Source of the DNA: Brachyspira hampsonii 30446 | GTDB lineage: Bacteria; Spirochaetota; Brachyspiria; Brachyspirales; Brachyspiraceae | DNA length: 64,000 bases | NCBI RefSeq assembly: GCF_000316195.1 | Contig: NZ_JH994111.1 | Location: forward strand, 1,567,403 to 1,631,402 | Direction: 5' to 3' | Part shown: positions 9,024-17,756 of the stretch, piece after piece | Layout of the letters: the number at the start of each line of letters is the position of its first letter | How positions within the stretch are numbered: the stretch's first letter is position 1 | Made by a program: the position numbers and the translations under genes | The notes under the pieces: generated by a model | Told to the model about the DNA's origin: nothing | The model's input: the letters and a program-made list of their open reading frames with translations, nothing else | Database searches by the model: none

Positions 9024-9073
9024 ACTTGCTTTCAGTTGATAAATTAGTAAATATTTTCTAATTGAAAGCAAGT
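9024..9073 (+). terminator. Hairpin after flavodoxin 1
   Basis: ACTTGCTTTCA (9024-9034) pairs with TGAAAGCAAGT (9063-9073); an inner AATTAG/CTAATT stem narrows the loop. AAAAAATAAA follows rather than a T-run, so it may act as an RNA-processing or partial termination site inside the operon. Confidence 0.5.
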
Positions 9074-9116
9074 AAAAAATAAATAATAATAAAATTAATT
9101 ACGGAGTTTATATATT

Positions 9117-9548
9117 ATGAAAAAAATTAGTATAATTATGTTTTTTATATTTTTTAGTTTGTGTAATGCTCAAGAAAATACAAAAATCAAAATTACTGTA
9201 AACAATCAAGTATTGGAAGGAGTTATTTATGATACAGAACTATCAAAAGAGATAATGAATATATTTCCAATTACTGTTTCTATGGTAGGCTACGGCAGCA
9301 GAGAATATTACGGCTCAATAGAATACAGACCAAAAAATATAACAAAAGGACAATTAAATTTCCAAAATGGAGATATAACATACTGTGCCAGAAATAATTC
9401 ACTAGCAATATTCTACTCACAGTCATCTAATCCTAATCTTACTATGGAAGTTATACCAATTGGAAAAGTTACATCAGACTTAAGTATTTTTCATGATTTA
9501 TATAACAACGGAGAAAGAATAGCAGATATAACTTTTAGTTTATACTGA
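9117..9548 (+). CDS. Exported cyclophilin-like fold protein
   Basis: A 143-residue protein with a signal peptide (MKKISIIMFFIFFSLCNAQ) and a domain matching the cyclophilin-like family often found beside flavodoxins. Characteristic segments are the opening I.I.VN.....G.(I/L)YD, the middle YGSREYYGSIEYRP with a run toward GDITYCARNNSLAIFY, and a closing PIGKV. No prolyl isomerase activity is established for this group. A ribosome site ACGGAG lies before the ATG. It is exported like its neighbours, so it may work on the same envelope process. Confidence 0.8.
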   Translation: MKKISIIMFFIFFSLCNAQENTKIKITVNNQVLEGVIYDTELSKEIMNIFPITVSMVGYGSREYYGSIEYRPKNITKGQLNFQNGDITYCARNNSLAIFYSQSSNPNLTMEVIPIGKVTSDLSIFHDLYNNGERIADITFSLY

Positions 9549-9604
9549 AAATTTTTAAGTTTGTAAAAAATATAGAAATTAATTTTATTATAAAAGGAGT
9601 GTAC

Positions 9605-10219
9605 ATGAAAAAATATATTATTATAATAATTTTTCTAGTGTTTACATGCTTAGGGTATGCAGAGAATTCAAAAATTCTTATTGTTTATTTTTCAAGAGTA
9701 GGAAACACTTTATTTAAAGATAATATAGACGCCTCAACTTCAGCAAGCATTATCGCAAATAATAACAGAGTAGGTACTACAGAATATGCTGCTAATATAA
9801 TAAAAAATGAATTAAATGCTGATATTAGATTAATAGAAACAATTGATAAATACACTGATAACTTTGACGATTTAGTTGATAAAAATCATGAAGAAATGCG
9901 TAACAATTATTTTCCAAAAATAAAGCCGTTGAATATTGATATAAACAAATATGATACCGTTTTTATAGGATATCCTGTATGGGCTAATGATGTACCAATG
10001 GCAGTGCGTTCATTTATTAGAAATTATAATTTATCATCAAAAACTATAGTACCATTTTGTACTCATGACGGATACGGTGCTGGAAGATCATATAATACTA
10101 TTAGAAACATGATAAAAAATGCCAATATATTAAATGGCTTGGCATTAGACTCTTCTAATATACAATCTGAAGACGGCAGAATAAAATCTTGGATAAGAGA
10201 ATTAAATTTAAAAAAATAG
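9605..10219 (+). CDS. Exported flavodoxin-like protein 2
   Basis: A 204-residue flavodoxin-fold protein with a signal peptide (MKKYIIIIIFLVFTCLGYA). The FMN loop is YFSRVGNT, followed by an insertion of about 25 residues before RVGTTEYAANII, a layout typical of the flavodoxin_4 group. YPVWANDVPMAVRSF and CTHDGYGAGRS complete the cofactor site. A GTG at 9599 is in frame but falls inside the AAAAGGAG ribosome site, so the ATG at 9605 is the start. It is a diverged paralogue of the flanking flavodoxins. Confidence 0.9.
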   Translation: MKKYIIIIIFLVFTCLGYAENSKILIVYFSRVGNTLFKDNIDASTSASIIANNNRVGTTEYAANIIKNELNADIRLIETIDKYTDNFDDLVDKNHEEMRNNYFPKIKPLNIDINKYDTVFIGYPVWANDVPMAVRSFIRNYNLSSKTIVPFCTHDGYGAGRSYNTIRNMIKNANILNGLALDSSNIQSEDGRIKSWIRELNLKK

Positions 10220-10257
10220 ACAGCAGATACCATTTTGTTAATAAAACTTTTTTTGAA

Positions 10258-10299
10258 GCCGCTTATTAAATTAAATACTTACCAAAAATAATAAGCGGC
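10258..10299 (+). terminator. Hairpin between flavodoxins 2 and 3
   Basis: GCCGCTTATTA (10258-10268) pairs perfectly with TAATAAGCGGC (10289-10299). The T-run lies on the left side (ACTTTTTTTG), so it is not an ordinary rightward terminator; it could attenuate or process the transcript ahead of flavodoxin 3. Confidence 0.5.
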
Positions 10300-10323
10300 A
10301 TAAAAATAATAAAAGGAGATTAT

Positions 10324-11013
10324 ATGAAAAATTTAATATTTTTACTTTTATTAATTATAATATCATGCGGTAATAGTAATAATTCTAATTATATAGAAAA
10401 TACAAATGATAATAATTATAATACTCAAAATAATTATGTTAATATTAACTACACTCAGAGCAATTCAAAAATATTAATAGCATATTTCACTTGGGCAGAC
10501 AATACTGTAGTAGAAGATCCTTCATCTATAGATCCAGATGCTGAAACTTCTGCAAGCGTACTTCCTATTGGAAATGCTGCATTAATTGCAGGCTGGATAC
10601 AGGAAGAAACAGGAGGAGATTTATTTAGTATAAAAACACAAAATAAATATTCAAGCGATTATGATGAATGTCTTAATCAGGCTAGAAAAGAAAGGGATAA
10701 CAATGAAAGACCAATACTTACTGAAAAAATTAATAATATAGGAGATTATGATATTATATTTTTAGGTTTTCCTAATTGGTGGTACACTTGCCCAATGGCT
10801 ATTTTTACATTCATTGAAAGCTATGATTTATCTGGAAAAACTATAATACCATTTTGTACGCATGGAACAGGAGGGCTTTCAAGAACAATAAGAGATTTGA
10901 GAAACTTACTTCCAGATGACTGCAAAGTATTAGAGCCTATAGGAATATACAGACCAGAGGTGAAAACATCAAAAAATAAAATTTTAGATTGGCTTAGAAA
11001 GTTGGATTATTAA
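10324..11013 (+). CDS. Flavodoxin-like lipoprotein 3
   Basis: A 229-residue protein with a lipoprotein signal (LLIIISCG) and an Asn/Tyr-rich tether to about residue 50, then a flavodoxin domain. The FMN loop is altered to YFTWADNT, with a long insertion (DPSSIDPDAETSASVLPIGN) before the first helix. FPNWWYTCPMAIFTF and CTHGTGGLSR are retained. It is probably anchored to the periplasmic face of a membrane. AAAAGGAG precedes the start. The stop codon TAA is directly followed by the end of the MITE-like element. Confidence 0.9.
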   Translation: MKNLIFLLLLIIISCGNSNNSNYIENTNDNNYNTQNNYVNINYTQSNSKILIAYFTWADNTVVEDPSSIDPDAETSASVLPIGNAALIAGWIQEETGGDLFSIKTQNKYSSDYDECLNQARKERDNNERPILTEKINNIGDYDIIFLGFPNWWYTCPMAIFTFIESYDLSGKTIIPFCTHGTGGLSRTIRDLRNLLPDDCKVLEPIGIYRPEVKTSKNKILDWLRKLDY

Positions 11014-11295
11014 TAGACTTGTTTCAAAAGTACTTTATAAGATTATATATAAAATTTTGATAATTTATAAATTATCAAAGTAATGTTTTATATGTTCTAT
11101 AACTTATTATTTTAGTATATAAATATACAGTCATTTTGCTTCTCGCCGTAGGCGTACTTCGTATGGGTCACCACCGAGTAGGTGCCTAAACGGCAAAAGA
11201 AGTGGGGTCTGGGGCAAAGCCCCAGTTATAAAAATAAAAATACTAAAAATTAAAATAGTATAAATATTTCTTAATTTGGTTTTGAAACAAGTCTA
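11014..11295. mobile_element. MITE-like element with 16-bp terminal inverted repeats
   Basis: TAGACTTGTTTCAAAA (11014-11029) and TTTTGAAACAAGTCTA (11280-11295) are perfect inverted repeats bounding 282 bases with no gene. If the outer TA is the target duplication, the repeats are 14 bp and fit an IS630/Tc1-type insertion. Inside are a perfect 24-bp palindrome (11056-11079), and a GC-rich core about 11140-11225 ending in the hairpin CTGGGGC-AAA-GCCCCAG (11209-11225), quite unlike the surrounding sequence. The element begins right after a stop codon and splits the redox cluster. Confidence 0.7.
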
Positions 11296-11346
11296 ATAAA
11301 TCATGATGAATATAATTATAACAATATAGAAGGAGTAAAAATATAT

Positions 11347-12006
11347 ATGACTAAAAAAATAATAAAAATAACCGTAGACATAATAATGACTTTACTATTT
11401 TTTATTTTGATGGCATATCATTTTACTGGAGATGCCGTACATGAATATTTGGGTTTTCTCCTATTTATATTTTTTATACTTCATCATATACTTAATTTTA
11501 ATTGGTATAAAAACTTGCCTAAAGGAAAATATAATTTTAATAGGGTTTTAAGTACATTTATTAATACTATGCTTTTTTTATGTATGATAGGATTAATGAT
11601 AAGCGGAATACTATTTTCTCAAAGGGTGCTTGGATTTTTAAATATTCATAATAGCGGAATGTTCACAAGACGCCTTCATATGATTTCAAGCTCTTGGGGA
11701 TTTATATTTATGTCGGCACATTTGGGAATGCATTGGGGTATGTTTATCAATATGAGTAAGAAGTTTATCAATATAAAAAAACAAATAGCATTAATAATAG
11801 CTTCATTAATTGCTGTATATGGTATTATTTCATTTATAAAAAGAGAATTATATAATAAAATGTTTTTGCTTGTAGAGTTTGCTTTTTTTAATTATGAAGA
11901 GCCTGTAATACTTTTCTTTATGGATTATTTATCTATAATGGGTTTGTTTATATTTATAAGCTACTATTTACCAAAAATAAAAATTAGAAGAAATAATAAT
12001 ATTTAA
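11347..12006 (+). CDS. DUF4405-type integral membrane protein
   Basis: A 219-residue inner-membrane protein with about six hydrophobic segments. Histidines lie in or next to membrane segments (YHFTGDAVHEYLGF, LHHILNFNWY, RRLHMISSSWGF, AHLGMHWG). This is the pattern of the DUF4405 family, which resembles haem-binding cytochrome b-type proteins, so electron transfer across the membrane is plausible. AAGGAG precedes the ATG after a short gap. It follows the MITE-like element and may supply electrons to the exported flavoproteins; that link is inference. Confidence 0.8.
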   Translation: MTKKIIKITVDIIMTLLFFILMAYHFTGDAVHEYLGFLLFIFFILHHILNFNWYKNLPKGKYNFNRVLSTFINTMLFLCMIGLMISGILFSQRVLGFLNIHNSGMFTRRLHMISSSWGFIFMSAHLGMHWGMFINMSKKFINIKKQIALIIASLIAVYGIISFIKRELYNKMFLLVEFAFFNYEEPVILFFMDYLSIMGLFIFISYYLPKIKIRRNNNI

Positions 12007-12055
12007 AAATAATATAATAATAGAGAATTAATATATCAAAAAGGAGAAAAACAAA

Positions 12056-12553
12056 ATGAAAACACTTATAATTTTTTCACATACCTATTGGAATGATTCT
12101 AAAGTTAATCGTAAACTATTAGAATCAATAAAAGATTTCAAAGATATTACAATTCATAATTTAAATGAAATATATAAAGATAATAAAATAAGTAAAGACA
12201 ATGTGAAGTCGGAAATATCTTTATTAAAAGAACATGAAAAAATAATATTTCAATTTCCATTATTTTGGTTCAGCACTCCAAGTCTATTGAAAGAATGGGA
12301 AGATACTGTTTTAACCGACATACTTTATGGAAGCGAAAGTAAATGTTTAGAAGGCAAAACTTTTCAAATAATTACTACTGCAGGAGGAGAAAAATCTTTT
12401 TATGATTCTTTGGAGTTTGGTATCAATACTATACTATCTCCTATAAACACAACATTTAAATATTTGGGATTAAAAATAGAAAATCCATATTGCATATATC
12501 AAGCTAATGCTGATAATTTGAACTTAAATGAATATCATAAGTATTTAAGATAA
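12056..12553 (+). CDS. NAD(P)H oxidoreductase, flavodoxin-like fold (KefF/YwrO type)
   Basis: A 165-residue cytoplasmic flavoprotein without a signal peptide. It starts KTLIIFSHTYWNDSKVNRKL, has the family's hallmark segment FQFPLFWFSTPSLLKEWEDTVL and the later ITTAGGEKS.Y loop. Related proteins (KefF, MdaB, YwrO) bind FMN/FAD and reduce quinones or electrophiles. It is slightly shorter than the usual 175-200 residues at the C-terminus. AAAGGAG precedes the start. It is probably the cytoplasmic end of the redox cluster. Confidence 0.88.
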   Translation: MKTLIIFSHTYWNDSKVNRKLLESIKDFKDITIHNLNEIYKDNKISKDNVKSEISLLKEHEKIIFQFPLFWFSTPSLLKEWEDTVLTDILYGSESKCLEGKTFQIITTAGGEKSFYDSLEFGINTILSPINTTFKYLGLKIENPYCIYQANADNLNLNEYHKYLR

Positions 12554-13015
12554 ATATTTAACTAAAACAATGAACTTATTTCATAATTAAACTTTATTTA
12601 TAGCTGCCATACGGAAGCAGACAAAGAGCAGTTCTATGGCAGCTACTATTTTATAATACATAATGAATACCATTAGTTATCAAATGCTAATTAAGAATCA
12701 TATACAGTTATAATATACGAAAAATCTATATTTTATACCAAATATAAAACATGATTGTTATGGGTTAATAATAATTTTGCCACTTGGCTTTCACCGTAAA
12801 TCTACTTGGGTATTGTTATTTTGAAGAAGCACTCAGATTACAATACGCTAAAAAAGAAAGCAAAAAATTGATAAACTAAAATTTTAGTATATAAAAAGAA
12901 TTAAAATATATATGATAAACTTAATTGATAATAAAAATATTGTTTAAAACATTCATTAATTAAATTTTTTATTCTAATTTATTAATTAGTCATACATTTT
13001 TATCAATAAATACTA
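12554..13015. other. 462-bp gap with a terminator and a degraded repeat
   Basis: The left part holds a terminator-like hairpin, listed separately. From about 12765 to 12900 the composition changes and fragments read on the minus strand (TTTTGCTTTCTTTTTT, then AGCGTATT, CCAAGTAGATTTACGG) recall the core of the MITE-like element at 11130-11200. The stretch ends in TTTTAGTATATAAA, also found in that element at 11111. I take it as a decayed relative, weakly supported. No gene is visible. Confidence 0.35.
12601..12645 (+). terminator. Terminator-like hairpin after the redox cluster
   Basis: TAGCTGCCATA (12601-12611) pairs perfectly with TATGGCAGCTA (12635-12645), followed by CTATTTTATAAT. It lies 47 bases after the oxidoreductase stop codon and would end the redox transcript. 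Confidence 0.65.
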
Positions 13016-15313
13016 TTATATATTATCCATATTGAAATTAAGCCAATATCCTAATTCTTTGAATGATGCTTTTTCATTATCATTAAATTGTATATCAGTA
13101 TTTTTATATTTTAAAATTATCTTATAAAAGATATTTTCAAATGTATTTCTGTCTATAGGCATATCATTATTTGATAAAAACTTAACATCTTTAAGTACAT
13201 CATATATTGTTTCAGGATTTCCTATTTCATATAATGTATTCAAAGCATTTTTTATATTATCACCTATTAAGCTGGATATTCCGCTGTTTGATATAAATAT
13301 TCCTGCACTTCTTGCATCTTTTAAATTTTCTGATACTTCATCATAAGCATCTCTTCCCCTATTTATGATTTTTTCTCTAAGTATAGGAGATGCCATAGCT
13401 CCCATTATTCTTCTATAATCATAATCAGGAGTAATGCTATTCAAATTGAAGTATGTAAAAAGTTTTCTATATTCAGGATATATTTCATGCATTAAATGAT
13501 CTAATTTTTTAATATCGCTTTCAAATAAACTGTCAGCTAATTTATCTCTTATATCTGAATTTAAATCTCTTAAATACATTGTATAAACAGAAGAGTTATC
13601 TAACTTATCATAATATTCTGATATTTGTATTTGATTTTTAAATTCATGATTTTCACTTGATGTATTAACTCTAAAATATATATCTGCCGCTATATTATCT
13701 ATTAATATACCTTCTATAATATTATTTTCTATCTTAGTTGTTTTTATTTCATGCTTAAAGATATTTATATTTATATCTCTATATTCGCTTGATATAAGGT
13801 TAAAGATAAAATAATTAATAACATAAAGTTTTGTGAATACATCAGCTTTTGCTTCTTTTTCATAGAAATATCTGGCACTATGATGTTCTGGTTTATTGCT
13901 TATAGACTTCTCTAGTGTTTTTAAAAACTCTTCATAAGCTTCATTAACAAAGTCAAGATTTTTATCTTTTACTAACAATCTTGCATAATGGAAAGACTGT
14001 TCAGCATACTGCATATTTTTTATAGGTTCTAGTCTTGATACATCTTCAAAGAACCAGCCGCAAGATGTGTATGAGAATAATGAATATTTATAAGATTCCA
14101 TTAAAAATACGAATTCTTTAAATGATATATATTTGCTGCATATCTCATATAAATCCCTAGCATCTAAATCATTATATATCGCTCGTACATATTCTTCTCT
14201 CAAAGAGTTTCTAGTTTCATCAGTAAAGTTTAAAAATGTTTTAAATAACTTATCCTGCATTTTTCTAAGTATATCAAAGGCATCTCTTAAAGGACCTCTC
14301 CAAGATAAGTCAAGTCCGTCCCAGCCGCCGCAGCCGCAATTACTTCTCCACCTTTCTACACCATGTGAACAGCTCCAAGAAGTACCTCTTGCCCCTGTGC
14401 CTTCATGAAGTATAACTTCTTCTGTAGGAGGATACATATTTAAATAATGTTCATAATTAGTAGGCGTAATATTATCATAATGAACATTCTCTTTGAAATA
14501 CCTTGCCAAACACATATCCGCAAAAGGTTCATGATGCCCATAGCTTTCTCCGTCAGTTGCTATATTTACAAGTCTTCTTTCGCCGTAAGCATTTCTTATT
14601 CTTTCAGCAAGCTTATCAGATGAAGTAAGCAAATGTTCAAAAGCTATAGCCTGAGATATATAAGGATCATAAAAAAATACTATAATTCTTTTACCATTAT
14701 GTCCGTATAACCAATATGGCTTAGAAGTATCTATTTTTCCTCCGGATACATCTAATGTTGTTATATTTTTTACATAGTGAGCCTGATATGGTGAAAGTAT
14801 TGTAAACTTTACTCCGCAGTCATATAAAGCATCAACTACATCTAAATTTATAGCAGTTTCAGAAAGCCACATACCGCTTGATTTTCTTCCGAAATATTTT
14901 TCAAAGTTATATAACCCCCATTTTATCTGCACTCTCATATCTTCTTTTTTAGCAAGCGGAAGTATTATATGATTATATACTTGGGCAATTGCATTTCCGT
15001 ATCCGATTCTTTCTATACTTTTTTTATCAGCTTCTATTATTCTTGCTAATAAATCTTTTCTTGTTTTTGCTATGTAATCTATAAGCGTAGGTCCGAAATT
15101 GAAACTTATATATTCATAGTTATTAGACATATCTATAATTCTTCCATATCCGTCTAATATTCTTGAATATGCATTAGGACTATAACATTCATTTGTTATT
15201 CTTTCATTCCAATCATGCGCGGGGGATGCACTTGCCTCTTTTTGTATTTCACCTAAAAAAGGATTTTCTCTTGGCGGCTGATAAAAATGACCGTGCAATA
15301 TCAAGTATCTCAT
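13016..15313 (-). CDS. Glycoside hydrolase family 57 / DUF3536 protein
   Basis: A 765-residue cytoplasmic protein, probably an alpha-glucan-acting glycosidase or branching-type enzyme. The N-terminal GH57 barrel opens with YLILHGHFYQPPRENPF and carries the conserved WLSE (149-152, likely nucleophile Glu152) and TDGESYGHHEPF (Asp254 as likely acid). The DUF3536-type signature SWSCSHGVERWRSNCGC follows, and a helical C-terminal half. There is no signal peptide, so storage polysaccharide is a better substrate guess than external starch. It is divergent from the gene at 15511. Confidence 0.9.
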   Translation of the reverse strand: MRYLILHGHFYQPPRENPFLGEIQKEASASPAHDWNERITNECYSPNAYSRILDGYGRIIDMSNNYEYISFNFGPTLIDYIAKTRKDLLARIIEADKKSIERIGYGNAIAQVYNHIILPLAKKEDMRVQIKWGLYNFEKYFGRKSSGMWLSETAINLDVVDALYDCGVKFTILSPYQAHYVKNITTLDVSGGKIDTSKPYWLYGHNGKRIIVFFYDPYISQAIAFEHLLTSSDKLAERIRNAYGERRLVNIATDGESYGHHEPFADMCLARYFKENVHYDNITPTNYEHYLNMYPPTEEVILHEGTGARGTSWSCSHGVERWRSNCGCGGWDGLDLSWRGPLRDAFDILRKMQDKLFKTFLNFTDETRNSLREEYVRAIYNDLDARDLYEICSKYISFKEFVFLMESYKYSLFSYTSCGWFFEDVSRLEPIKNMQYAEQSFHYARLLVKDKNLDFVNEAYEEFLKTLEKSISNKPEHHSARYFYEKEAKADVFTKLYVINYFIFNLISSEYRDININIFKHEIKTTKIENNIIEGILIDNIAADIYFRVNTSSENHEFKNQIQISEYYDKLDNSSVYTMYLRDLNSDIRDKLADSLFESDIKKLDHLMHEIYPEYRKLFTYFNLNSITPDYDYRRIMGAMASPILREKIINRGRDAYDEVSENLKDARSAGIFISNSGISSLIGDNIKNALNTLYEIGNPETIYDVLKDVKFLSNNDMPIDRNTFENIFYKIILKYKNTDIQFNDNEKASFKELGYWLNFNMDNI

Positions 15314-15437
15314 ACTATGTCCTAATATTATGGAATAAAATATTTTATGATTATAAATATTTTATATTTAATTGCAAGATTTTTTTACATGAAATTATAG
15401 TATTTTTTTATATAAAATTTTGTATGTAAATAAATAC

Positions 15438-15465
15438 TTGACTTTTAATTATAGTCTCATATAAT
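15438..15465 (+). promoter_or_regulatory. Promoter upstream of the exported protein at 15511
   Basis: TTGACT (15438-15443), a 16-bp spacer and TATAAT (15460-15465), placed about 45 bases before the start codon in the divergent gap between the GH57 and 15511 genes. Confidence 0.5.
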
Positions 15466-15510
15466 ATAAAATATATTCTTTTTTGTAACTCATTTTTAAG
15501 GAGATAGTTA

Positions 15511-17022
15511 ATGTACAGAGTAGCATCCTTTATCTTTTTATTTTTATTGACATTAAGCACTTTTACTTATGCTGTAGATAAAAAATATATACCAAATAAT
15601 GTTGATAGTGTATTTTCTATTAATTCAGCAACTATGGCAGAAAAAGGAGAAATTAATCTGCAGGATATTTTCAATAAATTTTTTATGCAGAAATACGCTG
15701 ACAGATATTTAGAGTACAGAGATGATGCTTTTGTTGCTGAGGTTATGACTAATAGATTAAATGATTATATAGATTTCTCTAAAACTTCAAGAATTGTTTT
15801 TTTTAATGGATATCAGCAAATGACATTGCTTTTTGATGTTAAAGATATTACTGAGTTAGATAAACTTATGATAAAAATGGCTAGTCAGGAAGATAAATTA
15901 GTTTCAGTTGCTGAAAATGCTGCTTACAGATATTTAGCATTAGATGAATATAACTTAATTTCATGGAATAAAGAAATATTTTCTGTTACATTAAAACTTA
16001 AAGATAATTATTGGTACAATGAAGAATTAAATAAAGAAGATATTACTAATATAGCTAATTATGTATTTATTAACAATACTCCTTTGGAAGATGAAAAATT
16101 TTTGGCTTTAGAAAATGAAACTAATGATTCTTATATTTGGGCTAATTTATCTATATTAGCTGATGAAAATTCTGATTTTGCTAAGTTTTTATTTGGAAGA
16201 AGCTATGATGGAATACCTAAAGATGCTTACAAAGGGGCTATCATTACTACAAAAATAAATTTCAATAACGGCGATGCTCAGATTCTACTTGACAGCTATA
16301 CTCCTAATTATCCTTATGACAGTTCATTACTTAAAAAAGAATTAGCTGATAATATATATTCATTTGTTAATGGTGAAAATAATTACGGATTCTTATCATT
16401 AGCATTCAATAGTAAAGAATTAGCTAATTATCTTAAAAATATCATGGGAGATTTAAAAAATCTTCCTCTTAGCGAAGAATTAAAAACACTAGAGGATAAT
16501 GGAATAGATACTTATAAACTTATAGAACTTTTAGGCGGAGATATATTTGTATCTGTTTGGGACGACCCTAATGCAAATGATGATGAATCCCCTGCTTTAT
16601 TGATTTCTGCTTCTATAACTGATACTGATACAGTTAAGATAATATTACAGGCATTTTCTGAAGATGTTACTGATGATATTTATACAGTTGGCGGTTATTC
16701 ATGCTATATAAAAGATTCTATATTATATATCTCTGATAATTCTAATGCTATAGATTCAATAATTAATGATGAGAAACCAGCCACAGCATTATCTGCTGAT
16801 AAAATTAATATAGCTAAAAATAATACTATGGCTTTATATTTGGAGTTCAATTCTAATTTATCATTATACGGCATAGGAGATGAATATACTGAAACTTTTG
16901 AATCAGTTTATTTGACTTCAAATATATTAGAAAGCAATCATACTCAGATGCTTTTAAAAGTTAATACTAGAGACAAAGAAAAAAATTCTCTTTATATAAT
17001 AAGATCTTTTCTTGGATTATAA
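15511..17022 (+). CDS. Exported protein of unknown function
   Basis: A 503-residue protein with a signal peptide (MYRVASFIFLFLLTLSTFTYA). The mature part begins KKYIPNNVDSVFSINSATM and alternates acidic loops with beta-rich stretches; repeated segments such as KNIMGDLKNLPLSEE and GYSCYIKDSILYISDN recall DUF3352/DUF4836-type exported proteins, but I do not firmly recognise it. AAGGAG precedes the ATG. It is followed after 11 bases by tlyA on the same strand and is probably co-transcribed. Confidence 0.8.
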   Translation: MYRVASFIFLFLLTLSTFTYAVDKKYIPNNVDSVFSINSATMAEKGEINLQDIFNKFFMQKYADRYLEYRDDAFVAEVMTNRLNDYIDFSKTSRIVFFNGYQQMTLLFDVKDITELDKLMIKMASQEDKLVSVAENAAYRYLALDEYNLISWNKEIFSVTLKLKDNYWYNEELNKEDITNIANYVFINNTPLEDEKFLALENETNDSYIWANLSILADENSDFAKFLFGRSYDGIPKDAYKGAIITTKINFNNGDAQILLDSYTPNYPYDSSLLKKELADNIYSFVNGENNYGFLSLAFNSKELANYLKNIMGDLKNLPLSEELKTLEDNGIDTYKLIELLGGDIFVSVWDDPNANDDESPALLISASITDTDTVKIILQAFSEDVTDDIYTVGGYSCYIKDSILYISDNSNAIDSIINDEKPATALSADKINIAKNNTMALYLEFNSNLSLYGIGDEYTETFESVYLTSNILESNHTQMLLKVNTRDKEKNSLYIIRSFLGL

Positions 17023-17033
17023 TATTTATATAA

Positions 17034-17756
17034 ATGAGATTAGATGAATATGTGCATAGTAAAGGCTATACAGAAAGCAGATCTAAAGCGCAGGATATAA
17101 TACTTGCAGGCTGTGTATTTGTTAATGGTGTGAAGGTAACTTCTAAGGCTCATAAAATAAAGGATACTGATAATATAGAAGTTATACAGAACATAAAATA
17201 TGTATCAAGAGCCGGGCAAAAGTTAGAAAAAGCATTTACAGAATTCGGCATATCTGTAGAAAATAAAACATGTTTAGATATTGGTGCTTCTACAGGAGGT
17301 TTTACAGATTGCCTGCTTAAGCATGGTGCTAAAAAGGTTTATGCTCTTGATGTGGGTCATAATCAGCTAGTTTATAAACTTCGTAATGATAATAGAGTAA
17401 TATCCATAGAAGATTTTAATGCTAAAGATATAAAAAGAGAAATGTTTAATGATGAGATCCCATCTATAGTGGTGAGTGATGTTTCTTTTATATCAATATC
17501 AAAAATAGCTCCTATTATATTTAAAGAATTAAATAATTTGGAATTCTGGGTAACTTTGATAAAGCCTCAATTTGAAGCCGAAAAAGGAGAAGTATCTAAA
17601 GGCGGTATAATAAGAGACGATCTGCTTAGAGAAAAAATATTAAACAATGCTATTTCAAGGATCACCGAAATAGGATTTAAGGAAGTCAATAGGACTGTTT
17701 CACCTATAAAAGGGGCTAAAGGCAATATAGAATACTTAGCTCATTTTATTATTTAA
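17034..17756 (+). CDS. tlyA: TlyA: 16S/23S rRNA 2'-O-methyltransferase (haemolysin A)
   Basis: A 240-residue protein with an N-terminal S4 RNA-binding domain (RLDEYVHSKGYTESRSKAQDII...GCVFVNG) and an FtsJ-like methyltransferase domain. The SAM motif is CLDIGASTGGFTDCLLKHGA; DVSFISISK and WVTLIKPQFE follow. In Brachyspira the gene is described as haemolysin A; in other bacteria the family methylates rRNA, which is the likelier biochemical role. No strong ribosome site is seen, consistent with coupling to the gene before. Its last four bases overlap the end of the convergent gene at 17753. Confidence 0.93.
   Translation: MRLDEYVHSKGYTESRSKAQDIILAGCVFVNGVKVTSKAHKIKDTDNIEVIQNIKYVSRAGQKLEKAFTEFGISVENKTCLDIGASTGGFTDCLLKHGAKKVYALDVGHNQLVYKLRNDNRVISIEDFNAKDIKREMFNDEIPSIVVSDVSFISISKIAPIIFKELNNLEFWVTLIKPQFEAEKGEVSKGGIIRDDLLREKILNNAISRITEIGFKEVNRTVSPIKGAKGNIEYLAHFII

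Noticed and set aside
14133-14408. Plus-strand frame inside the GH57 gene
   Set aside because: Antisense to a clearly coding region, without start signals.
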